A DNA stretch of 64,000 nt from Oricola nitratireducens (GTDB taxonomy: Bacteria; Pseudomonadota; Alphaproteobacteria; Rhizobiales; Rhizobiaceae). The notes under the pieces were generated by a model. The model was not told the DNA's origin, made no database searches, and saw only the letters and a program-made list of their open reading frames with translations. The translations under genes and the position numbers were made by a program. Each line of letters opens with the position of its first letter. The stretch's first letter is position 1. Positions 1 to 8,355 of this stretch are shown in pieces. The stretch spans positions 1 through 64,000 of the forward strand of contig NZ_JACZCS010000026.1 in the NCBI RefSeq assembly GCF_014904745.1. The letters are read 5' to 3'.

Positions 1-69
1 GAGGACAAGGCAGACACCGCCACCGAAGACGGCGCGACCGCCGACGACACGAACGCAGTCGAGGCCTGA
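1..69 (+). CDS. 3' end of an unidentified CDS upstream of cbiX (partial)
   Basis: An open frame runs from the first base to a TGA at 67-69 and encodes an acidic, Ala/Asp/Thr-rich tail ending in NAVEA. Its stop lies 2 bases before the cbiX start, so it is probably the preceding gene of the same cobalamin operon. The visible 22 residues are low-complexity and do not identify a family. A cobalt chelatase or cobalt-transport gene would fit the context, but that is a guess. Confidence 0.5.
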   Translation, partial: EDKADTATEDGATADDTNAVEA

Positions 70-71
70 TC

Positions 72-1184
72 ATGCTGAAAGGGATCGAGGGCGGCCCGCG
101 CTACGGGATCATGGTGTGCGGCCATGGCAGCCGCAACCAGAACGCGGTCGGCGAGTTCTCCAAGCTGGCGATCCGGCTGCGCGAACGCTTTCCGCAATGG
201 CCGGTCGAATATGGCTATCTGGAATTCGCCAATCCGGTCCTGCACAAGGGGCTGGACGCGCTGAAGGAAAAGGGCGCGACACATATTCTCGCCGTGCCGG
301 GCATGTTGTTTGCGGCCGGCCACGCCAAGAACGACCTGCCCTCGGTGCTGAACAGCTACCAGGCGAAAAATCCGGACGTCAGAATCGATTACGGCCGCGA
401 GCTCGGCATCGACCTGAAGATGATCCGCGCGGCCGGCGAACGCATCCGCGAGGCGCTTGACGCCAGTCCGTCCGACGTGCCGATGGAAGAGACCATGCTG
501 GTCGTTGTCGGGCGCGGCGCGTCCGACCCGGACGCCAATTCCAACGTCGCCAAGGTGATGCGCATGCTCTGGGAGGGCATGGGATTCGGCTGGGGCGAGA
601 CCGCCTATTCGGGCGTCACCTTTCCGCTGGTCAAGCCGGCGCTGGAACATGCCGCCAAGCTCGGCTACCGGCGCATCGTCGTCTTCCCGTATTTCCTGTT
701 CACCGGGGTGCTGGTGAAGCGGATCTATTCGCAGACCGACGAGGTGGCGGCGGCAAATCCGGAGATCGAATTCGTCAAGGCGCCGTATCTGAACGACCAC
801 GACCTCGTCATCGAGAGCTTCGTCGACCGGGTGCGCGAGATCCTCGACGGCGCCAACAACATGAACTGCCAGATGTGCAAGTATCGCGAGCAGGTGCTGG
901 GCTTCGAGGCGGAGGTGGGCCAGGCGCAGGAAAGCCATCACCACCATGTCGAGGGCGTCGGCGGCGCGCCCGAAAACTGCCCTTGCAACGGCGACTGCGA
1001 CGGGCGCTGCCGCGACGAGGAATTCTGCCGCGAACACGGCATCGAGTGGACGCCGGTGCACGCGCATGACCACGATCATGACCATCAGCACGGGCACGAT
1101 CATGACCATGGCCACCATCATCATCCCTATCCGCATGCCGGCCACCCGCTCGGGCCGAAAAGCATGGAAAAGGCGCGGGGCTGA
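72..1184 (+). CDS. cbiX: CbiX-type sirohydrochlorin cobaltochelatase, long form with Cys cluster and His-rich tail
   Basis: This 370-residue protein is expected to insert cobalt into sirohydrochlorin, the first committed step of early-cobalt B12 synthesis. It has two tandem CbiX-like halves. The N-terminal half (about 1-125) carries the chelatase histidines in CGHGSRN (H18) and GHAKNDLP (H84). The second half (about 140-260) has GRGASDPDANS, where the first histidine is replaced by Arg, so only the first half looks catalytic. A CxxC at 266-269 (NMNCQMCKYRE) matches the metal or Fe-S motif of long CbiX proteins, and a second cluster follows (C303, C305, C309, C313, C319). The C-terminus (about 330-357) is a run of His/Asp repeats, a likely metal store. 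It is the first complete gene of the cob block, 12 bases before cobH. Confidence 0.88.
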   Translation: MLKGIEGGPRYGIMVCGHGSRNQNAVGEFSKLAIRLRERFPQWPVEYGYLEFANPVLHKGLDALKEKGATHILAVPGMLFAAGHAKNDLPSVLNSYQAKNPDVRIDYGRELGIDLKMIRAAGERIREALDASPSDVPMEETMLVVVGRGASDPDANSNVAKVMRMLWEGMGFGWGETAYSGVTFPLVKPALEHAAKLGYRRIVVFPYFLFTGVLVKRIYSQTDEVAAANPEIEFVKAPYLNDHDLVIESFVDRVREILDGANNMNCQMCKYREQVLGFEAEVGQAQESHHHHVEGVGGAPENCPCNGDCDGRCRDEEFCREHGIEWTPVHAHDHDHDHQHGHDHDHGHHHHPYPHAGHPLGPKSMEKARG

Positions 1185-1196
1185 GACAGGCCTTCG

Positions 1197-1826
1197 ATGA
1201 TGGACTACATCCGCGAACCTGACGCCATCTATGCGAAATCCTTCGAGATGATTTCGCGCGTCGAGCAATTGCAGGCGCTGCCGGAGGCGATCCGGCCGGT
1301 GGCGACGCGGATCGTCCATGCCTGCGGCATGCCGGAAGTGCTCGGCGACCTGCGGTTCTCGGACGACATCGCCGACGCGGTCGCGAAAGCGCTTGCCGGC
1401 GGAGCCGACATCTATTGCGACGTCGAGACGCTGCGTTACGGGGTGATGAAGCATCTCCTGCCCGGGGGCTGCGAATTGCATTGCCGGATTTCCGCGCCGG
1501 ATGTCGCGGCCCACGCCAAACGGAACCGGATGACGCGGGCGGCGGCGCAGATCGACCTTTGGGGCGAGCGGCTGGCAGGCCAGATCATCGCCATCGGCAA
1601 TGCGCCGACGACGCTGTTCCGGCTGCTGGAGGCGATCGACGCGGGCGGCGCGCGGCCGGCGGCGATCATCGCCTTTCCGGTCGGATTCGTCGGCGCGGCG
1701 GAATCGAAGCAGGAACTGGCGGACAATCCGCGCGGTATTCCGTTCATCACGCTGCTCGGCCAGAAGGGCGGCACGGCGATGGCGCAGGCCGCTGTCAACG
1801 GGCTCGCCGGAGGATTGAACACATGA
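1197..1826 (+). CDS. cobH: Precorrin-8X methylmutase (cobalt-precorrin-8 methylmutase)
   Basis: The enzyme moves the C11 methyl group of (cobalt-)precorrin-8 to C12, giving (hydrogeno/cob)yrinic acid. The 209-residue length is normal for CobH/CbiC. The conserved motif VHACGMPE contains the expected catalytic histidine (H41), and GNAPTTLFRL and PVGFVGAAESK are family motifs of the substrate pocket. Two adjacent ATG codons (1197 and 1200) could serve as start. The TGA overlaps the cobL start in an ATGA, which suggests translational coupling. Confidence 0.93.
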   Translation: MMDYIREPDAIYAKSFEMISRVEQLQALPEAIRPVATRIVHACGMPEVLGDLRFSDDIADAVAKALAGGADIYCDVETLRYGVMKHLLPGGCELHCRISAPDVAAHAKRNRMTRAAAQIDLWGERLAGQIIAIGNAPTTLFRLLEAIDAGGARPAAIIAFPVGFVGAAESKQELADNPRGIPFITLLGQKGGTAMAQAAVNGLAGGLNT

Positions 1827-3025
1827 GCGATGCCTGGCTGCATATCGTCGGTATCGGCGAGGACGGCATGGACGGGTTGACCGCCGAGGCGCGGGCCCTG
1901 GTCGGGGACGCCGAGGTGATCGTCGGCGGCGATCGGCATCACACGCTCGCCGCCAACATGACGGCGAAACGGATCGCATGGCCGTCGCCCTTCGATGCGA
2001 TGATCGAGGAGATCAGGAGCCACAAGGGCAAACGCGTCGTGGTGCTGGTGACCGGCGATCCGCTGTGGTTCTCGGTCGGCGCGAAGATCCTCAAGGGCAT
2101 TCCGAAGGACGAGATCGTCTTCCACCCGCAATTGTCGGCGTTCCAGTTCGCGTCCTGCCGGATGGGCTGGTCGCTGGCCGATGTCGAAACGCTGACGGTG
2201 CATGGCCGCGCCGCCGAGCAGATCGTCCCGTGGTTCGCGCCAGGCGTGCGGATGCTGCTGCTGACCAAGGATGCGACGTCGCCGGGGACGGTGGCAAGGC
2301 TTCTGAGCGAACGCGGCTACGGGCCGTCGACGCTGACGGTGCTGGCGGCGCTGGGCGGGCCGAACGAGGCCCGGTTCGAGGGCGTTGCCGAAAACTGGGA
2401 CACGCAAGTGCCGGATTTCCACGTCCTGGCGGTCGAGTGCATCGCCGGGCCGGATGCGCAGGTGCTACCGCGCACCGGGCTTCCGGACGAGGTCTTTTCG
2501 CATGACGGCAAGATCACCAAGCGGACGGCGCGGGCGCTGGCGCTGGCAAAGCTGGTGCCGGTGCGCGACGGCATCCTGTGGGATGTCGGCTGCGGTTGCG
2601 GTTCGGTCGCCATCGAGTGGATGCGGGCCGGCCGCGAGGCGCTCGCCATCGGCATCGAGCCGCAGGAAAAGCGCCGCGCCATGGCGGAAGAGAACGCGCT
2701 GAAACTCGGCGCGCCGAAATTGCGTCTCGTCGACGGGACCGCGCCGGAGGCGCTCGCCGGACTGCCGGCGCCGGACGCCGTTTTTGTCGGCGGCGGGATT
2801 TCGCGAGTCGGCATAGAGGCTTGCATCGACGCGTTGAAGCCGCATGGCAGGCTGGTCGTCCACGCGGTGACGCTGGAAAGCGAGGCGGTGCTGCTTGCCG
2901 CGTTCGACGCGCATGGCGGCGAGTTGCAGCGCATCTCGGTCGACACGGCGCAGCCGGTGGGGCCGTTCCACGGCTGGAAGCCATCCATGCCGGTCACCCA
3001 GTGGGCATGGACGAAACGACCATGA
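1823..3025 (+). CDS. cobL: Precorrin-6Y C5,15-methyltransferase (decarboxylating), CbiE-CbiT fusion
   Basis: This 400-residue protein methylates C5 and C15 and decarboxylates the acetate side chain of (cobalt-)precorrin-6B/7. The N-terminal CbiE-like tetrapyrrole methyltransferase domain (about 1-205) begins with HIVGIGEDGMDGL and has VTGDPLWFSVG at 77-86. The C-terminal CbiT-like domain (about 225-400) has a class I SAM motif, ILWDVGCGCGSVAIEW, at 251-266. The open frame extends upstream to 1415, but that part lies inside cobH in another frame. The start at 1823 is chosen for its homology and its ATGA overlap with cobH. Confidence 0.93.
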   Translation: MSDAWLHIVGIGEDGMDGLTAEARALVGDAEVIVGGDRHHTLAANMTAKRIAWPSPFDAMIEEIRSHKGKRVVVLVTGDPLWFSVGAKILKGIPKDEIVFHPQLSAFQFASCRMGWSLADVETLTVHGRAAEQIVPWFAPGVRMLLLTKDATSPGTVARLLSERGYGPSTLTVLAALGGPNEARFEGVAENWDTQVPDFHVLAVECIAGPDAQVLPRTGLPDEVFSHDGKITKRTARALALAKLVPVRDGILWDVGCGCGSVAIEWMRAGREALAIGIEPQEKRRAMAEENALKLGAPKLRLVDGTAPEALAGLPAPDAVFVGGGISRVGIEACIDALKPHGRLVVHAVTLESEAVLLAAFDAHGGELQRISVDTAQPVGPFHGWKPSMPVTQWAWTKRP

Positions 3026-3762
3026 CCGGCACGCTCTACGGACTGGGCGTCGGGCCGGGCGATCCCGAGCTCCTGACGCTGAAGGCGCACCGTATCCTGA
3101 CGGCATGCCCGGTCGTCGCCTATCCGGCACCGGATACCGGCGAAAGCTTCGCGCGGTCGGTCGTTGCGGGCTACCTTTCACCCTATCAGGTCGAAATCCC
3201 CATTGTCGTGCCGATGCGGGTCGAACGGTTCCCGGCGGCGGAGGTCTACGACCGCGCGGCCGACGAAATCGCCGGCCAGCTCGACGCCGGGCGCGACGTG
3301 GCGGTGGTCTGCGAGGGCGATCCGTTCTTCTACGGCTCCTTCATGTACCTGTTCGAGCGGCTGGGGCCGCGTTACCGGACCGAGATCGTGCCGGGCGTCT
3401 CCTCGGTGATGGCGTCGGCTGCGGCGCTGCAGCGCCCGCTCGCGGCGCGCAACGACGTGCTGACCGTCATTCCCGGCCCGTTGCGGGACGCGGAGATGGA
3501 AACGCGGATTCTCAATTCAGACGCGCTGGCGATCATGAAGGTCGGCCGGCATTTCGCTCGGATCAGGAAACTGATCGACAAGCTCGGCCTGCTCGATGTC
3601 GCCGGCTATTGCGAGCGGGTCAGTCTCGGCGACGAAAAGATCCTGCCGCTGGAATCAGTTACCGCCGATACAGCACCCTATTTCTCGATGATCCTGATCT
3701 ACAAGGGCGCGGAGGACTGGATCCGCGCGCTTCCCGCCGGAGGCGGACAACATGCCGACTGA
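3022..3762 (+). CDS. cobI: Precorrin-2 C20-methyltransferase
   Basis: The 246-residue protein transfers a SAM methyl group to C20 of (cobalt-)precorrin-2. It shows the class III methyltransferase signature: GLGVGPGDPELLTLKA near the N-terminus, CEGDPFFYGSFMY in the middle and VPGVSSVMASAA after it. The start at 3022 overlaps the cobL stop as ATGA; another in-frame ATG at 3007 would add five residues. The 3' end overlaps cobJ by 11 bases. Confidence 0.92.
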   Translation: MTGTLYGLGVGPGDPELLTLKAHRILTACPVVAYPAPDTGESFARSVVAGYLSPYQVEIPIVVPMRVERFPAAEVYDRAADEIAGQLDAGRDVAVVCEGDPFFYGSFMYLFERLGPRYRTEIVPGVSSVMASAAALQRPLAARNDVLTVIPGPLRDAEMETRILNSDALAIMKVGRHFARIRKLIDKLGLLDVAGYCERVSLGDEKILPLESVTADTAPYFSMILIYKGAEDWIRALPAGGGQHAD

Positions 3763-5584
3763 AACCGTTCCCCCGGCGATCGTGATCCTGAGCGACGCGG
3801 CGCTGCCGGTCGCCGAGACCATCCGCAACACGACCGGCGGGATGATCCACGGCGCGAAAAAGCGCGTCACGCAAGCGGACGGCATCGTGCTGTTCGACGA
3901 TGTGAAGGCGCATATGCAGGCGCTGTTTCTCGATTCCGTGCCGATCGTCGCGGTGATGGCGTCCGGCGCGGTGATCCGCATCCTCGCGCCGCTACTCGCC
4001 GCCAAACAGGACGAGCCGCCAGTGGTCGCGGTGGCGGAAGACGGCCATGCGACTGTGCCGCTGCTCGGCGGCCATCACGGCGCCAATACGATGGCGCGGG
4101 ACATTGCCTTTGCGCTCGGCGGGATGGCGGCGGTGACGACGGCGGGGGATCTCCGCTTCGGCGTGGCCCTCGACGCGCCGCCCAAGGGCTATGCGCTTGC
4201 CAATCCGGGCGATGCCAAGGCGGTGATGGCCGAACTTCTGGCCGGCGCGGACGCGGTGCTGGACGGCGAGGCCGACTGGCTGTCGCAAAGCGCCATCCCG
4301 CTTGCCGGAAACGGCACCGTGACGCTCGCGGTCACCGACATGCGGCGCGATCCGGGCAAACTCGAACTGGTCTATCACCCGCAACGGCTCGTGGTCGGGA
4401 TCGGTTGCGAACGCGGCTGCGACCCGGCGGAGGCGTGGACGCTGGTGCGCGACACGCTGGCCGAAGCCGGCCTGGCGGCGGACGCCGTCGGCGCGGTGGT
4501 CTCGCTCGATCTCAAGGCGGACGAACGGGCGGTGCATCACGTTGCGGCTCAACTGGGCGTGGCGGCGCGGTTCTTCGACGCGACGGCGCTGGAGGCCGAG
4601 ACGCCGCGGCTGGAAAACCCGTCCGAGGTAGTGTTCGCCGAGGTCGGCTGCCATGGCGTCGCCGAAGGCGCGGCACTGGCCGCCGCCGGACCGCAGGGCG
4701 AACTGGTTGTCGCCAAGCGGAAATCGGCACGGGCCACCTGCGCGGTCGCGCGGGCGCCGAAACCGTTCAAGGCGGCGAATTTCCCCGGGAGGGCGCGCGG
4801 CACGCTTTACGTCGTCGGCATCGGGCCGGGCGCGGAGGCCTGGCGGTCGCCGGAAGTCAGCCGCATGGTGACGGCGTCGAGCGATCTCGTCGGCTATTCG
4901 CTCTATCTCGACCTGCTGGGGCCGCTCGCAGCCGGCAAGACGCGGCACGATTTCGACCTCGGCAAGGAAGAGGACCGCGTCCGCCATGCGATGGAACTGG
5001 CGGGCGAGGGCAAGGATGTGGCGCTGGTCTGCTCGGGGGACGCGGGCATCTACGCGATGGCGACGCTGGTGTTCGAACTGATCGACAAGGGCGGTGTCAC
5101 GGACGCGGCCAGCCGAATCGCGATCCAGGTGTCGCCCGGCATCTCGGCGCTGCAGGCGGCGGCGGCGCGGGCCGGCGCGCCGCTGGGGCACGATTTCTGC
5201 ACCATCTCGCTGTCGGACCTGCTGACGCCGTGGGAGGATATCCAGCGGCGGGTGAAGGCGGCGGGCGAGGGCGATTTCGTCGTGGCCTTCTACAATCCGG
5301 TGTCGAAGAAGCGGCGCACGCAGCTCGCCTGGGCGCGCGACGAATTGCTGAAGCATCGCCCGGCGGAAACGCCGGTGATCCTGGCGACCAATCTCGGCCG
5401 CGACGGCGAGCAGGTGCGCATCGTGCCGCTCGGAGAACTGAATGTCGACGATGTCGACATGCTGACCGTGGTGGTCGTCGGCTCGTCCGACAGCCGGGTT
5501 GCCGAGACGGGCGACGGCCGGCGTTGGGTCTACACGCCGCGCGGCTATTCCGGGAAGGCCGGGACCATGATGGGGAACGCATAA
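3752..5584 (+). CDS. cobJ: CbiG-CobJ fusion: cobalt-precorrin-5A hydrolase and precorrin-3B C17-methyltransferase
   Basis: At 610 residues this is about twice a normal CobJ. Residues about 1-345 are CbiG-like: an N-terminal part with VAVMASGAVIRILAPLL and GGHHGANTMARD (106-117), a middle part, and a C-terminal part starting LVVGIGCERGCDPAEAW (213-229). CbiG opens the ring A lactone with loss of acetaldehyde in the early-cobalt route. Residues about 350-605 are the C17-methyltransferase, with TLYVVGIGPGAEAW, LVCSGDAGIYAMA and VSPGISALQAAAARAG, ending in the usual CobJ region FYNPVSKKRRTQL onward. One reading frame covers both parts without a stop. It overlaps cobI by 11 bases and cobM by one. 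Confidence 0.92.
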   Translation: MPTETVPPAIVILSDAALPVAETIRNTTGGMIHGAKKRVTQADGIVLFDDVKAHMQALFLDSVPIVAVMASGAVIRILAPLLAAKQDEPPVVAVAEDGHATVPLLGGHHGANTMARDIAFALGGMAAVTTAGDLRFGVALDAPPKGYALANPGDAKAVMAELLAGADAVLDGEADWLSQSAIPLAGNGTVTLAVTDMRRDPGKLELVYHPQRLVVGIGCERGCDPAEAWTLVRDTLAEAGLAADAVGAVVSLDLKADERAVHHVAAQLGVAARFFDATALEAETPRLENPSEVVFAEVGCHGVAEGAALAAAGPQGELVVAKRKSARATCAVARAPKPFKAANFPGRARGTLYVVGIGPGAEAWRSPEVSRMVTASSDLVGYSLYLDLLGPLAAGKTRHDFDLGKEEDRVRHAMELAGEGKDVALVCSGDAGIYAMATLVFELIDKGGVTDAASRIAIQVSPGISALQAAAARAGAPLGHDFCTISLSDLLTPWEDIQRRVKAAGEGDFVVAFYNPVSKKRRTQLAWARDELLKHRPAETPVILATNLGRDGEQVRIVPLGELNVDDVDMLTVVVVGSSDSRVAETGDGRRWVYTPRGYSGKAGTMMGNA

Positions 5585-6357
5585 TGACCGTCTATTTCAT
5601 CGGCGCCGGGCCGGGCGCGCCGGACCTCATCACCGTGCGCGGGCTTCGCCTGATCGAGCGCTGCCCGGTCTGTCTTTACGCGGGATCGCTGGTGCCCGAG
5701 GAAATCGTGCAGGCGGCGCCGGCCGACGCGCTGGTGCTGGACACCGCGCCGATGCATCTCGACCAGATCATGGAGGAGATCGAGAAGGCGCACCGGAAAG
5801 GCCAGGACGTGGCGCGGGTACATTCCGGCGATCCGTCGATCTATGGCGCGGTCGCCGAGCAGATGCGCCGGCTCGACGCGCTCGGGATCGACTGCGAGAT
5901 CGTGCCCGGCGTGCCGGCCTTTGCCGGGGCGGCGGCGAAACTGAAGGCGGAACTGACGCTGCCGGAGATCGCGCAGACGATCATCGTCACGCGCACAGGC
6001 ATGAAGGCCTCGGCGATGCCGGAGGGCGAACAGCTGGAAGTGCTCGGCAAATCCGGCGCGACGCTGGCGATCCACCTGTCGATCCGCAATCTCGACTATA
6101 TCCGCCGGTCGCTCGAACCCTATTATGGCGCCGACTGCCCGGTGGTAATCGCCTATCGCGCGACATGGCCTGACGAACTCTATATCCGCACCACGCTTGC
6201 CGGGATGAAGGAGAAGGTGCGCGAGGCGAAGATCACGCGCACGGCGCTGGTCTTCGTCGGCAAGGTGTTCGGCGAGGTCGCGTTCCGCGATTCCGATCTC
6301 TACAACGCCGATTATGCTCATGTGCTGCGCAACCGCGGCAAGAAGAAAGCCGGTTAG
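5584..6357 (+). CDS. cobM: Precorrin-4 C11-methyltransferase
   Basis: The 257-residue enzyme methylates C11 of (cobalt-)precorrin-4. Motifs are FIGAGPGAPDLITVRG at the N-terminus, RVHSGDPSIYGAVAEQ in the middle and VPGVPAFAGAAA afterwards, all typical of CobM/CbiF. It begins in a TAATG overlap with the cobJ stop, and is the last gene of the first cob block; the 160 bases that follow contain no further cob gene. Confidence 0.93.
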   Translation: MTVYFIGAGPGAPDLITVRGLRLIERCPVCLYAGSLVPEEIVQAAPADALVLDTAPMHLDQIMEEIEKAHRKGQDVARVHSGDPSIYGAVAEQMRRLDALGIDCEIVPGVPAFAGAAAKLKAELTLPEIAQTIIVTRTGMKASAMPEGEQLEVLGKSGATLAIHLSIRNLDYIRRSLEPYYGADCPVVIAYRATWPDELYIRTTLAGMKEKVREAKITRTALVFVGKVFGEVAFRDSDLYNADYAHVLRNRGKKKAG

Positions 6358-6523
6358 CGCGACGGCGCTGAAATCCGGCCGCCGACGCGGAAATTGACGG
6401 ACATCAAAGCGTCTTCCGGCCAAATGCGGACAACATCGTCGCCATAATGGATTCGGCGTCCGCACCGGTCGAGATGACCGTGCAGCGCGGGGATGACGGG
6501 TTTCTGTGCAAAGGAGAACGCCA

Positions 6524-6886
6524 ATGATCGAGTTCATGGACGAAAGCACCGGAAAATTCGTCGGAATCCGGGCGAGCGGCAAGCTCACCGACGCCGATTA
6601 CAAGGAGGTCCTGATCCCGCGGCTGGAAAAGATCCTGAAAGAGGAAGGCAAGCTCGACCTGCTGGTCCACATGGACAAGGATTTCGCGGGATGGGACCTG
6701 CACGCCGCCTGGGACGACATGACCTACGGTTTCGGGCACACCGCCGATTTCGACAAGCTCGCCATCGTCGGCGGGCCGGACTGGATCGGCTGGTGCATCA
6801 AGGCCTGCGGCTTCCTGTTCAAGGGCGAGGTCCGGACCTATCCCGAAGACCAGCTGGAGACGGCGTGGGAATGGGTCGCGGGCTGA
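6524..6886 (+). CDS. SpoIIAA-like (STAS-type) cytoplasmic protein
   Basis: This 120-residue soluble protein fits the SpoIIAA-like (STAS fold) family found in many proteobacteria. The recognisable parts are GIRASGKLTDADYKEVLIP near the start and GWDLHAAWDDM and KLAIVGGPDWIGW later. The molecular function of the family is poorly defined. The ATG at 6524 follows a strong AAAGGAG ribosome site at 6510-6516, which favours it over the upstream ATG at 6506. It stands alone, 166 bases after cobM. Confidence 0.8.
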   Translation: MIEFMDESTGKFVGIRASGKLTDADYKEVLIPRLEKILKEEGKLDLLVHMDKDFAGWDLHAAWDDMTYGFGHTADFDKLAIVGGPDWIGWCIKACGFLFKGEVRTYPEDQLETAWEWVAG

Positions 6887-6973
6887 CGCGGCGGGGTCTG
6901 GCCTCCGTTGCTTCAGGGCGCCGGAGACGATCATCGTTTCAAGGAACCGACGAACGTCCCCAACTGTTTGTTT

Positions 6974-7025
6974 TAACGCAATTCCGGACGGAAAACCGGT
7001 TTCCACTTTTCCTGGAATTGCGTTA
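6974..7025. repeat. Rhizobial-type palindromic intergenic repeat, copy 1
   Basis: Perfect 12-base inverted arms, TAACGCAATTCC at 6974-6985 and GGAATTGCGTTA at 7014-7025, enclose a 28-base core that contains GGACGGAAAACCGG and CCACTTTTCCT. This layout resembles short palindromic elements scattered between genes in Rhizobiales genomes. A partial second copy lies at 7386-7429, on the other side of the small gene 7072-7365. An RNA hairpin or transposase-mobilised element is possible; function is unknown. Confidence 0.75.
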
Positions 7026-7071
7026 GACGGGACCAAACGGGACCACCAAACGACACGATCAGGAGAATGCC

Positions 7072-7365
7072 GTGACGACGATAAAGGAAAGCCTGCAGGA
7101 ACTGCGCGAGAGCCTCAAGGAACTCGAGGACCGTCTGGCGGAAAAGAAGACCAGGATCGAAGCGGACGCCGAGGCTCCGGCCGAGGGGAAGGCGAAGATC
7201 GAGGCATTCGAGGCCAAGGCGGCGGCCATGAAGGCCAAACTTCCCGCAGAGGAAGGTTCGGTCTGGCAGGCGATCAAGAACGAGGTCAACCGCGACCTCA
7301 ACGCCCTGTCGCAGGATCTCGATCATACCGTCAATTATATCGACGAGCACTACGGCGAGAAGTAA
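7072..7365 (+). CDS. Small coiled-coil protein of unknown function
   Basis: The 97-residue product is very rich in Glu, Lys, Ala and Leu. Residues about 3-30 show heptad-like spacing (LQELRESLKELEDRLAEKK) and residues 45-60 are another charged helix. There are no cysteines, signal peptide or membrane segment, so it should be cytoplasmic. The start is a GTG preceded by AGGAG at 7061-7065. It is isolated between two copies of the palindromic repeat. I do not recognise a family; it could be a small stress or scaffold protein. Confidence 0.7.
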   Translation: MTTIKESLQELRESLKELEDRLAEKKTRIEADAEAPAEGKAKIEAFEAKAAAMKAKLPAEEGSVWQAIKNEVNRDLNALSQDLDHTVNYIDEHYGEK

Positions 7366-7385
7366 AAGGCGGGGTTTTTCCCGCT

Positions 7386-7429
7386 GCGTCTCCGGACGGC
7401 GAACCGGCTTCCACTTCGCCTGGAAACGC
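7386..7429. repeat. Rhizobial-type palindromic intergenic repeat, copy 2 (diverged)
   Basis: The stretch has the same layout as the element at 6974-7025: arms GCGTCTCC (7386-7393) and GGAAACGC (7422-7429), complementary except for one position, around a core CGGACGGCGAACCGGCTTCC then ACTTCGCCT. The core differs from copy 1 by only a few bases. It lies between the ends of the converging genes at 7072-7365 and 7430-8323, where it could also act as a hairpin at the end of both transcripts. Confidence 0.7.
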
Positions 7430-8323
7430 TCAGGCCGCGAAAATCAGGCTCGATCCTGCGATCACCAGCGCCGCGCCGGCCCAGGCAAATGCGGCCGGGC
7501 GCTCGCCGGTCCTGATCCAGATCAGCGGCAATATCCAGGCGGGCGTCGTCGCCGACAGCGTCGCGACGATGCCGACCTTTCCGCCCGAAAGCGCGAACAG
7601 CACCAGCGTCATGCCGATGCCCATGGCGGCGATGCCGGAGATGCCGATCACCGCCACCATGCGCGCCGTCGGCCGCGCCCTGGCCTGAACCTGCCGGATG
7701 CCGGTCGCCATCAGCAGCGACAGGCAGACCACCGCGACGGCGACGCGCAGCGCCGAGGCAGATGCCGGATCGACGCCGGAGGCCATGACGGGCCGGGCGA
7801 TCAGCGATCCGACGGACTGGCAGAGCGCTGCGCCCAGTCCGAGCGCGATGCCGGCCGGCAGCGAGCCTTTCACCGTTTCCCAGATGTCGAGTTGCGAGCG
7901 CCTTTTGCCGAAGACGATCGCCAGGATGACGCCGGCGAACACGATGGCGATGCCGGCGATCTTCTGCGGGACGATCGCCTCGCCGAGGAACAGCCAGCCG
8001 AGCACCGCCGACATCGGCGCGTTGGTGGAAAACAGGATGTTGGAGCGGCGCGGGCCCATCCGGTTCATGGTCAGGAACAGGCAGGTGTCGCCGAGAAAGA
8101 TGCCGATGAAGCCGGACGGCGCCAGGGGACCGAGAAATTCCGGCCGAAGCGTGCGCCAGCCGCCGGTGATCGCGACGATGATGACCAGCATGACCAGCAC
8201 GATGCCCATGCGCAGCCGGTTGAAGGCGATGGCGCCGAACTGAGACGACGGGCCTGCCGCGATCACGGCGGAGAAGGCCCAGGTCATCGCGGCGCAGGCC
8301 GCGGCCAGTTCGAATATGCTCAT
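7430..8323 (-). CDS. EamA/DMT-family membrane transporter
   Basis: The 297-residue protein is almost wholly hydrophobic, with about ten predicted membrane helices in two repeats of five, as in drug/metabolite transporter (EamA) proteins. Repeat motifs include LAAACAAMTWAFSAVIAAG at the start, LGWLFLGEAIVPQKIAGIAI near 110-130 and a mirrored C-terminal half ending AGAALVIAGSSLIFAA. The substrate is unknown; metabolites or amino acids are typical. It starts 32 bases after the Bcr/CflA gene, so the two exporters are probably co-transcribed. Confidence 0.85.
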   Translation of the reverse strand: MSIFELAAACAAMTWAFSAVIAAGPSSQFGAIAFNRLRMGIVLVMLVIIVAITGGWRTLRPEFLGPLAPSGFIGIFLGDTCLFLTMNRMGPRRSNILFSTNAPMSAVLGWLFLGEAIVPQKIAGIAIVFAGVILAIVFGKRRSQLDIWETVKGSLPAGIALGLGAALCQSVGSLIARPVMASGVDPASASALRVAVAVVCLSLLMATGIRQVQARARPTARMVAVIGISGIAAMGIGMTLVLFALSGGKVGIVATLSATTPAWILPLIWIRTGERPAAFAWAGAALVIAGSSLIFAA

Positions 8324-8355
8324 CTCTCGCCCGATCCCATATGGTCAGGACGGCG

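Noticed and set aside
3992-5356. 454-codon - strand frame opposite the cbiG-cobJ fusion
   Set aside because: The + strand reads as a complete CbiG-CobJ. The antisense product has no motif and an Arg/His-heavy composition.
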